Positions 56,333 to 64,000 of a DNA stretch of 64,000 bases are shown here, piece by piece. The position numbers were made by a program, and so were the translations under genes. Position 1 is the first letter of the stretch. Every line of letters starts with the position of its first letter. This DNA comes from Pachyseris speciosa (lineage: Eukaryota > Cnidaria > Anthozoa > Scleractinia > Pachyseridae): the NCBI GenBank assembly GCA_016490735.1, contig JAEMWC010000264.1, forward strand, positions 222,501-286,500, given 5' to 3'. The notes beneath the pieces are model-generated. The model saw only the letters and a list, made by a program, of their open reading frames with translations, did not search any database and was not told the DNA's origin.

Positions 56333-56828
56333 TTAAAATAGAGGAAATGTTTTGTAGTGTACATTTTCCAAATCAAATCAAATCAAGAATTCTAGCTCCG
56401 AACTTGTGAATATTTTGTACGTTTTCTTGGTCAGGTTTTATTCCAGTTGTTAGCTTGTTCCAAACAAAACAGCGAGCACTTCGCTGTTTTCTTAACAATC
56501 GCGCAGGCGGCGAGTTCTAATGTTGCCGACTGCCTCCGTTTTGATCTGTTTTTCGATGAATTCGAAAATGTGACAGTTTCAAATTACTGAAATCAATTTC
56601 ACAATGACATGGTCAATTTAGCTATTAGATATATTTTGGGCATTTTGTAACTAAAAGAGCGATATGTTTTTAAGTCTTCCACAGAAGTCGGTTAAAATAG
56701 TTACTTTGTAAGTAATTTGATGGTGAACAGACGTCATGTCACCCAGATGTGAAAATAAATAACATTTTTTTGAACTAGTGTAAATAAAGCATGTGATGTT
56801 CCTCTAACGTTTGAACAAGTTAAGGTTC

Positions 56829-56866
<38 letters not shown>
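56829..56866. repeat. poly-T tract of about 38 bp
   Basis: An uninterrupted T run after GGTTCG. It could be the poly-A tail of a minus-strand retroposon, though no body is recognised on its left. Confidence 0.8.
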
Positions 56867-56985
56867 TGCTGAACACCATGCAAGCCGACGAGTGAGTGAA
56901 ACGTAATGGCGGAGGGGGAAGGGGGGGATTGTAACTTCGTAGTGGAAGACTATCTTCGTTACGCGAGTTTCGGTCGGTTGGCGTA

Positions 56986-57050
56986 TTCTTGGCTTGCACG
57001 TGACGTGAGAGACATTTACATATTTGGGTATCCGCCATGCTGGGGTTCCA
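56986..57050 (+). repeat. left terminal inverted repeat of YqaJ transposon
   Basis: 65 bp matching the inverse of 62721-62787 in two blocks (outer TTCTTGGCTTGCAC, inner CCGCCATGCTGGGGTTCCA) with a diverged stretch between. Confidence 0.8.
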
Positions 57051-57106
57051 CTGCGGGTAAAATTTACATATGTTTATTATGCTATCTCTAGATTTGTGTA
57101 CTTAGA

Positions 57107-59194
57107 ATGAATTCTTCGGAAAATGAACGTGTCCCTTCGATGGAGGAGCTTTGTAGTAACATCCCAGTATTGTCAGAATATTGTACAAAACTCGACGACA
57201 GCATAAAACGAAGATATTTGAAAAAAATCGCCGATGTTGGAGTGGATCCCGTCACCATTCCTGATCAACAGTTTGATACAGAGTGCCTTCCTCCCATCGA
57301 AGCGATGGATTTGCTCAGCTACTTGGTTCTGGAGACCAGTTTCTACACCAAAGAACAGTTTAAGGCCTACAAGAGTTTAGAGGCGTACAAGTTTTTGGTG
57401 TCAGGATTTGTAACAAGCATCCAAGGTTGCATTGTGTCTGAGAAGCACGTTGTCACGGGAAAAGTGAGACATTCCCAAAGAATGAATGACCCTTTGATCT
57501 CTGTTTGGGTGATAGCCGAGAAAGACGGAACCGTCAAATCAGCCCATTGCTTAGGATGTAAAGCAGGGCTATCGGAATCTTGTTCACACGTGGCAAGCGT
57601 GTTATTTTACATTGAAGCATGGACAAGAATTCGCGGTAAATTGTCCTGCACCGAAGTGAAATGCACGTGGTTATTACCCTCATTTGTAAAAGACGTGCCC
57701 TATGCTAAAATGAGAAACATAAATTTGACGTCTGCCAGAAGACTGAAAGTGGATTTAGATGAGAAAATCGACAACTTAGGCGAAGACAGAGAAGCAACAC
57801 CTTTCACAGGCAGTAGAAAAGAATTAACAGTTCAAGTTCCCACTGAGGCTGATATGGACAACTTTTATAAAAGTCTCAACAAATCTAAAATTAAACCGGT
57901 GGCTTTGAGCCTCATCGAGCCCTACTCTGACCAGTTTGTGTCACAAAGCAGTAGTATCCCAATAATCCCAGATCTTTTTGACAATGAGAATTTAAACCTG
58001 TCATATACTGACTTACTAAAGAAGTGCTTTGAAGTAGAAATTTGTTTGTCAGGTGAAGAAATCTTACAAATTGAGAAAGACACACAAAGCCAGGCAAATG
58101 GGTCAGCATTTTTTCGACATAGAGCGGGTCGTATTGGTGCATCAGTGAGTGGAGCAGTCTGCCGGACAAACCCAGCTCAGCCATCGCAAACACTGATTAA
58201 ATCAATCTGCTATCCAAATTTATTTAAAGTGAACACAAAAGCAGTGATGCATGGGTGCAAACATGAAGCTGATATGATTAAAGCCTATGAAGCAGAAATG
58301 ACAAACAGTCATGTAGACTTAAAAGTCTCGAAGAGTGGGTTAGTTATCAACCAAGAGTACCCTTGGATTCATGCTACTCCAGACTTCTTGGTGTCATGCT
58401 CATGCTGTGGACTGGGATGTGGAGAAGTAAAATGTCCCATATGTATTGACAGACGTGACTTTGACAGTTATATTTTAAAGAAGAATTCTTGCCTGGAAAA
58501 GGTAGCTGGCAAGTTTCAGCTGAAACGAAACCATGCCTACTTTTTTCAAGTGCAACAACAGCTTTTTACAGTACCAGAACTAAAGTACAATGACTTTGTT
58601 GTTTGTGCTATTGACAGTTCCCACTGTGCAACAATTGTGAAAGAAAGAATTTACCCTGATCATGGTCACTGGAAGGTTGTTTTGCCAAAACTTACCACTT
58701 TCTGGAGAACATGTATTTTGCCTGAAATTTTAGGCAGATGGTACTCAAGAAAGTGTGACATTTCTGATGAGATACCAAAAGCAGGTGTTGGAATTTGCTT
58801 TTGCAGAATGCCACCAGATGGAAACACTGTGAAATGTGGGAACCCTCACTGCCCATTTGTTGAGTTTCATCCATCCTGTCTGGCAATTTCAACCCCACTT
58901 CCAAGGGTGTGGTATTGCCCACACTGTTGTAGGTTACCACAGTTTAAGCGTTCGAGAAAGGTTAAGGAAGATTCTTCAGAAATAATAGCTCAGGCTTTAT
59001 CTCTTGCCAGTATTTGTATTTGCCAAGCAGTGCCACAGCAATCTGACAAATTGCTCGAGTGTCACAGTGAAGATTGTCAGAGTGGAAAATTTTTTCACCT
59101 GACATGTCTTGGTTACAAGAAAATGCCAAACAACAGCAAGACCACATGGAAATGCACCTATTTGCAAAAAGAACAATGCAAAGCCATTTCATGA
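57107..59194 (+). CDS. SWIM zinc finger - YqaJ-like nuclease - double PHD protein
   Basis: 695 open codons from ATG 57107. In order: a SWIM-type zinc finger, CLGCKAGLSESCSHVASVLF (about residues 148-167); a YqaJ/lambda-exonuclease-like PD-(D/E)XK domain with GRIGASVSG (340), HGCKHEADMIKAYE (381), HATPDFLVS (424), GEVKCP (438) and YFFQVQQQLF (477); and two PHD-type zinc clusters (about 563-610 and 638-685). The PD-(D/E)XK residues Glu, Asp and Glu-x-Lys are all present, so a nuclease role on transposon DNA is plausible. The second PHD finger loses its last Cys pair at 59156, where a one-base shift leads into the Ulp1 frame. Confidence 0.85.
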   Translation: MNSSENERVPSMEELCSNIPVLSEYCTKLDDSIKRRYLKKIADVGVDPVTIPDQQFDTECLPPIEAMDLLSYLVLETSFYTKEQFKAYKSLEAYKFLVSGFVTSIQGCIVSEKHVVTGKVRHSQRMNDPLISVWVIAEKDGTVKSAHCLGCKAGLSESCSHVASVLFYIEAWTRIRGKLSCTEVKCTWLLPSFVKDVPYAKMRNINLTSARRLKVDLDEKIDNLGEDREATPFTGSRKELTVQVPTEADMDNFYKSLNKSKIKPVALSLIEPYSDQFVSQSSSIPIIPDLFDNENLNLSYTDLLKKCFEVEICLSGEEILQIEKDTQSQANGSAFFRHRAGRIGASVSGAVCRTNPAQPSQTLIKSICYPNLFKVNTKAVMHGCKHEADMIKAYEAEMTNSHVDLKVSKSGLVINQEYPWIHATPDFLVSCSCCGLGCGEVKCPICIDRRDFDSYILKKNSCLEKVAGKFQLKRNHAYFFQVQQQLFTVPELKYNDFVVCAIDSSHCATIVKERIYPDHGHWKVVLPKLTTFWRTCILPEILGRWYSRKCDISDEIPKAGVGICFCRMPPDGNTVKCGNPHCPFVEFHPSCLAISTPLPRVWYCPHCCRLPQFKRSRKVKEDSSEIIAQALSLASICICQAVPQQSDKLLECHSEDCQSGKFFHLTCLGYKKMPNNSKTTWKCTYLQKEQCKAIS

Positions 59195-59909
59195 CAGTAC
59201 TGCAGTTTCAGCAGGGACATGTCAGGAAAACCCAACTTCAACTACCACTTGTTCTTCTACATCTCATGATGGGAAACCAGAGTTCTATGAACTTGACAAT
59301 GCACAGGATTCTGACAGTGATGAGGAAAGTGCTGATGACATTGAGGTTACTATGGTTACAACTTGTGAATCTGAAAGATATCGTTCACTTAGAAATCTTG
59401 ATGAACCAGATTATCAGCTTATTATGTCCCCCCATGGATGGCTTGATGGTGCAATTATCCATAGTGCACAGGTACTTTTGCAGAAAATAAACCCTCTGAT
59501 TGAAGGTTTTCAACGTCCTACACTAGGTTCAGTGCGGAATTTTAGTGTAGTTTCTGGTGAATTTGTGCAGTTATTGCATACAGGACAAGACCACTGGGTT
59601 TGTGTCAGCTCAATCGGATGTTCCCCCGGAACAGTCAAACTTTTTGACAGTCTTTATCATGACATAATCTCACAAGAAGTTGAAGATCAGGTCAAAGACC
59701 TATTAGCAGACAGCTTCCAGAAACTAGAGTATGCACCTTGCCAACAGCAAACAAATGGTAGTGATTGTGGGGTGTTTGCCATTGCTTTTGCAACAAGTCT
59801 TGTGTTTGGATATAATCCACAAAACCTGAATTTTGACATTGCAAAAATGCGCCCACATTTAGTGGCCTGTCTTCGAGCTGGTCTGATGATGCAATTTCCA
59901 TCTTTTTAA
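59157..59909 (+). CDS. Ulp1/SENP-like C48 protease domain, shifted frame
   Basis: In frame from before 59157 to TAA at 59907-59909. It supplies the missing end of the PHD finger (PICKKN), an acidic linker (DSDSDEESADDIE) and a Ulp1 protease core. The core has HGWLDGAIIHSAQVLL for substrate binding, catalytic His in GQDHWVCVSS, Asp in LFDSLYH, and Gln and Cys in QQQTNGSDCGVFAIAFA. It would cleave SUMO or a similar tag. It has no sensible start of its own, so it is best read as the C-terminus of the SWIM-YqaJ protein after a one-base frameshift. Confidence 0.85.
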   Translation, partial: PICKKNNAKPFHDSTAVSAGTCQENPTSTTTCSSTSHDGKPEFYELDNAQDSDSDEESADDIEVTMVTTCESERYRSLRNLDEPDYQLIMSPHGWLDGAIIHSAQVLLQKINPLIEGFQRPTLGSVRNFSVVSGEFVQLLHTGQDHWVCVSSIGCSPGTVKLFDSLYHDIISQEVEDQVKDLLADSFQKLEYAPCQQQTNGSDCGVFAIAFATSLVFGYNPQNLNFDIAKMRPHLVACLRAGLMMQFPSF

Positions 59910-61048
59910 TTTTGTGTGACTTACTTACAGGAACATTGGCTTTTCCCCGATCACAAAGTTGTTGCATGAAAGTTCTAGGCAACTATCACATTGCGAGTTT
60001 TAGTTCTCAGGACAAGTAGAATAAGCTAATGATGATAATTTATTAAGTTATTTACAAAATAAACTGCTTCAACCATAATAGAATTGGCCAAGAATAAGGT
60101 TTACAGTTACTTACAAATCAAAATATTGCCCTTTCATTGCTCTGCAAATCTGAATATCCTCAACACTAGTATTATTTCTGGAAATTTTTTGTTTGGAAAT
60201 GTAATGACAAGATGTAAGATAAAGAGCTACAACCATAAAATCTGAAATACTGTTTACGGTATTTTCTGGTGATCTGATTAGTCATTACATTAACTGAATT
60301 GTCAAAGGGAAAACAAAGTGTCAACTGATGAGTTTTTGGATATGCACAGTAGCTGTGGTACAACAAATCAAACCTTTAATCGGCAGTGTGGCTGAAAGTA
60401 TCAAAATGAATCATTTTGGATTTTTCATGACCTTGTTTTCTAAATAAAACAATATTACAAAGAGAAAATTGATGCTGATCACTAATGGCAACCATCGAGG
60501 GCTGTAAATCTAACCATTTCACTTCATTTCTTTTTGTACAGTCAATAATATCAACATTTGTTTTTTTTAATAAGCAATAACCATTACAGGGGAATCTCTC
60601 ATTTGCCTGTTTGTCCCTTTTTGAAATTTGCATGCTCCTGTGTCTATTACGTAAATCTGGCTATTTTGGGTTGATACAAGTTGTATTTTCAAATTAATCA
60701 ACTGGTAACAAGACAAGAGGAACCTTAATTAAGAGGAACCTTCACTCCTAAACCAAATTGATGTCTCATTGTTTTATGTTATAATGGTGACTAAATCAAT
60801 TTTCTTTGGAAAACAAGGCAATAACATTACAGTGTTCTGAAGAATGAAAAGGATTATCACCTATCATCACTTGTAAACTTGCCACACACCGCAGTGCCCT
60901 TTTGAATTTTATGACAACACACAGTACCACTACAAGAAATGATTATATCACAAGCAAAAATATAAGAACTCCCTGATTTCTCCAACCAGTTTAAGCTACC
61001 CCTGGAGGTTTGAAAAATTGGGATTCCACTGTGTTTTACAAGATAAAT
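59910..61048. other. intergenic centre of YqaJ transposon
   Basis: AT-rich, only short ORFs. It lies between the stop codons of the two convergent genes and presumably carries both 3' UTRs. Confidence 0.55.
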
Positions 61049-62643
61049 CTAATCAAATGGAACTATGGGGCCACAAAGATTGACAAGTCCAGAGCAAATT
61101 CTGATTATACGGTCAATCATAGGTACCTGGACCTCTGGATTTCCATTAGGATTACACGTTAGAAGGTCTACTGACAAGGTATTCTCCAGAATAGTGTATT
61201 TTCTGCGTAAAAGTCCTATTACTCGCTCAACGTGAATCCTGACACGTGCAATCCCCTTGTCTTTTCCACGTCAACAGGGTCTAGTTGTTCTTTTCCTTTA
61301 GTGAACGCTGGAATTACAAGCTGTGCATGTTTTAGGGCAATACCATCGTGAATGGTGAACCCCCTGTCTGCCATAACTACATCCCCAGGAAGCAACTTGT
61401 TTAGCAAGCCACAATTTTCAGTAAGATGTTTGTCTGAGGTGCGTCCACCCCAGGCTTCTGAGACAAATGAGATGCAGCCTTGAGGGGTGATACCAATGAG
61501 GATCTTGACTGTATTGTGGTGCTTGTAAGAGCTGAATGTTTGTGCTCTAGCCAGGAGGTTTGTTGGTTTCACACAAAACACTTCAAAGCAGTCAATGATG
61601 ACAGTTGTCTTGTTCCCAAAGGAAAACTTGAAACACTGAGGCATGGTCTTCCAAAGCTCCTCTCTCTCAGGCCACCTAATCAGTGGGGACAGACGCACAT
61701 CCATGATAAGCAGCCAGTGTGCAAATGTCCTTGACACTGTAGACTGAGATACTCCAAATCTGTAGGCCAAGTCTTGGTGTGGAACATTCAGTCTTAATTT
61801 CATGAGAACCATGACCATCTCTTGAAATAAAGTAAGGGATTTTGTTCGTCGTTCGACAAAGGGTGACACATGATCAAAAGTAGCCTGTAGTACTTCGTAT
61901 GTTGGCAAACCCGTGTAGAATGATACTTTCTCGTTATCTTCCCTGAAATAATCTTTATCAAAAGGCTTGCTCATCAGTGGCTCACTAAACAAGTAGTCAA
62001 ACTCTTCTGTTTGAGTTGAGACATCCGTACGTGCACAGTCATTAACAGAAAGAGATGCGACGGACCGATATAAATAATCAAAAGCCTCTGTTTGTGTAGA
62101 GCAGGTGTGATGTGTTTCCTCTTCCTTAGGTTGCAAGTTTACGGTCTCCTCTACAACTTGCTCTGGACCCGGGGTACTTGAACTTTCAATCTCGGAAGCA
62201 AAATCGGCAAGGGGGAGTCCAGGCTCATTTAATTTCTGTTGCTTCAGTAAACGTTCTTGTTCTTGCATTTCAGCCTGCCGTTTTCGCCTTTCCTTTGACC
62301 TCTCCGCTCGAGCCTTTCGGGCTTGATTTTGATGTTGTTCTCTTTGCGTCGCCGATTTGTTATGGCCTAAATTGAGAGTAGGCACCCAGTCAATACTGTA
62401 GCGATCCCACAAAGGAGCTGCAGTTCCAGAGTGGAAATGTTGGTCACAAACTTTATCATTATTCAAAATTTTCTCTGTGAGATCATCGCGGCTTATTGCA
62501 GAGATCCACAATCGTCGCCGCTCAATGCTCAATTCTTCAATTTCTGGGCCTTGATTCGTTACAACTGCTGGAACTCGATACAATCGGATTCCCTTATCAC
62601 GACCAGTCTTTCTGGAACAGCCCACAATCAGGCACATGGGCAT
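61049..62643 (-). pseudogene. THAP-domain DDE transposase, frameshift before catalytic Glu
   Basis: It starts at ATG 62643. A THAP zinc finger ([16 protein letters not shown] to CDQHF) precedes a Lys/Arg/Gln-rich coiled region. A helix-turn-helix follows ([20 protein letters not shown]), then the DDE_4-type catalytic core with Asp in [10 protein letters not shown] and Asp in [12 protein letters not shown]. The frame ends at 61219, but the other frame continues as [20 protein letters not shown] to TAG at 61049-61051. The third catalytic residue, Glu in HVER, is therefore beyond the shift. The shift lies in a G run (CCCC on plus, 61253-61256), a likely place for a one-base loss or an assembly error. 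It acts on the element's own ends. Confidence 0.85.
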
Positions 62644-62720
62644 TTTGAGGCGGCGAAATTGGAAAAAAACGCGTTAAACTTCACGTGTTGGTGACTACAT
62701 CCCGTCCGCCATATTGGCAT

Positions 62721-62787
62721 TTGGAACCCCAGCATGGCGGACGGAAATGGCAAGAATACCGGAAGTCACGTGAGTGCAAGGCAAGAA
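62721..62787 (-). repeat. right terminal inverted repeat of YqaJ transposon
   Basis: Inverse of 56986-57050. Another CCGCCAT motif at 62706 suggests a subterminal repeat, possibly a transposase binding site. Confidence 0.8.
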
Positions 62788-62789
62788 TA

Positions 62790-64000
62790 GCCTGTCTCCC
62801 ATGGAAAGGTCTTTTTGTTCCTTTACTATGTTAATAGTTAACTGCGCGGACCAGTCATAATACACCTATTGTACGTTAAAGGCGTTGGGAAGTGTAGTTT
62901 GGTCGGCTGGTGAGAATCTTATTTTGTCACAAAATGGGTTTGAAGACGGCGTTGTCCGATCTTACGATTGAAAAACAAGCAAAAAAACAAGCCAGTGAAA
63001 ATGTAAAGGGAGGACTTAAAGAATACTCGACAGTTTCCTTGTTAGAATTTGAAAGATTACAAATTACACAAGAAGTTTTTTATGTTTCTCGAGGTTGGAC
63101 GTTTGTTTTCGAGGACGTGGAACGGAACGGGACAAGCATGTTCCTTTTGCGCTAAGTCACTCTTTAAGAGACTGGGTATTGACCAAAACACCACTAAACC
63201 GCGCTTTTAGTTCATCAAGGAGCATGGGTCAAGTGGGACGCCGTAGATGGTACAGGATTTTTCGGTCATTCCGTAAACCCGAGAAAAGAAAAATACCTCG
63301 GAAAGTATTCCTCTTTTCTTTTTTCGAAAAATTTCTAGTGGAAAAGTCTGTTCCATTTGATTTACCACCGCAACAACCGGTTTTTCCATGTAAAATGAAA
63401 GCGCCCCGAGTGTCTGAATCTCGCGTGACTGGCATGGCGAGTCGCGCACGATTTTCCAGCCAAAACTGAAAGTTTCCAAAAGAATTCAAATTCTGTGTAT
63501 CCCAAGAAAACTGAATTCTATTCATTTCGTTCATTATGTAGTCTCCCGCGCAGTCATTCTTAGTGTCTTTATGCAACGGTGACACAAAAAATGACTGTGT
63601 GGGAGACCATTCATTTTGCTATCGGGAGAAGAATGAACGGGATGCTAGTCCGAAAACAGCTCAGAACCCTGGAGATTCATCTATGCTTGACAGACTTGGA
63701 TTAAGTTTGTGAATAAAACTGAATATCTTTTCTGTTAAGCAAAGCCCATTTTATCAGTTTTTCTAAAAAGGTTTCAAGTTTATTTTACAGGCCGGCGTTC
63801 ATTTAAGGCAACGCCGTAGGCTGAAGTATGAACAGCTGACTAATAATCCTTGCTTAAAATAATACGTTCATTCAAATCATTTATACATTATTTGCAATTT
63901 TCAAAAAAAACCTGTTAAGGTGGCTGTCAGTTTTCACTCATACAGCCTGTAAAACAGGCGCTCGAAAAAAAAAATGAGACGCGAGTTGGAGAGGCTCGCG
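62790..64000. other. no supported gene; dispersed repeat at 63090-63640
   Basis: An 81-codon ORF at 62910-63155 has no recognised domain. The minus-strand frame over 63479-63220 (GALSFYMEKPVVAVVNQME) matches a stretch I associate with repetitive DNA in corals and is more likely repeat-derived than a gene. 63940-64000 ends in another repeat-like GC/A-rich edge. Confidence 0.4.

Larger units (their letters stand above)
56986..62787. mobile_element. 5.8-kb DNA transposon: SWIM-YqaJ-PHD-Ulp1 plus THAP-DDE transposase
   Basis: Ends are inverted: left TTCTTGGCTTGCAC..GTGAC and right GTCACGTGAGTGCAAGGCAAGAA. A second inverted block, CCGCCATGCTGGGGTTCCA, ends near 57050 and starts again at 62722. 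TA flanks both edges (56984-56985, 62788-62789). Inside are two convergent transcription units, a 2.8-kb nuclease/protease gene and a THAP-DDE transposase. From memory, the ISL2EU (IS4EU) group pairs a transposase with a YqaJ protein and makes 2-bp duplications, so this element may belong there or near it. Ulp1 and SWIM domains occur in Zisupton-type elements. Both genes carry one frameshift. Confidence 0.8.

Noticed and set aside
56906..57091. 61-codon ORF starting MAEGEGGDCNF next to the YqaJ transposon
   Set aside because: It runs across the left inverted repeat of the transposon, so it mixes flanking and element DNA; no domain was seen.
63229..63585. 118-codon minus-strand ORF with PVVAVVN-type stretch
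   Set aside because: The sequence resembles a dispersed coral repeat and several overlapping frames on both strands are equally open.

Overview
The window reads as nuclear DNA of a cnidarian, most likely an anthozoan and probably a stony coral. It has intron-rich metazoan genes with GT-AG introns, a nucleosidase(PNP)-NACHT-LRR immune-receptor-type gene of the kind expanded in corals and anemones, a p120/delta-catenin family gene, coral-type tRNA-derived SINEs, and dense DNA-transposon remnants. The species assignment is inference.

Layout. (1) 1-9643, plus strand: the 3' half of a p120/delta-catenin gene (exons 121-163, 897-1235, 7060-7210, 7681-7819, 8131-8227, 9122-9643). It has two in-frame TAA codons and a lost splice donor, and a complete 5.2-kb tyrosine-recombinase (Ngaro/PAT-like) retroelement (1838-7046, minus strand) sits 13 bp upstream of one exon. 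(2) 9644-15893: no host gene seen; nonautonomous repeats and SINEs. (3) 15894-18076: a fold-back element with ~20-bp-periodic arms. (4) 18082-38008: the standout, a ~19.9-kb unit bounded by matching inverted termini and an 8-bp target-site duplication. Two huge inverted arrays of a 19-bp repeat lie just inside the ends. Between them is a spliced gene (21658-26243) of unrecognised family whose ten exons join in phase without a stop, including a 51-bp exon amplified six times. (5) 38921-40295: a near-palindromic fold-back element with a 9-bp target duplication and GC-rich minisatellites in both arms. (6) 40304-43435: LINE debris. (7) 43436-52260, plus strand: the PNP-NACHT-LRR gene with an acidic tail. 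The PNP part carries a nonsense codon and a frameshift; the NACHT exon is fully open. (8) 52261-56985: LINE, duplicated tail exon and MITEs. (9) 56986-62787: a 5.8-kb DNA transposon with inverted termini and TA flanks. It encodes a SWIM-YqaJ nuclease-PHD-Ulp1 protein (one frameshift) and, convergently, a THAP-DDE transposase (one frameshift, just before the catalytic Glu). (10) 62788-64000: no supported gene.

Two host genes are therefore visible, both damaged in places, and most of the rest is mobile DNA. The most novel material is the 19.9-kb element with its cargo gene. The YqaJ/Ulp1/THAP-DDE element follows. Single-base indels in G or A runs could be assembly errors, so pseudogene calls should be read with that in mind.
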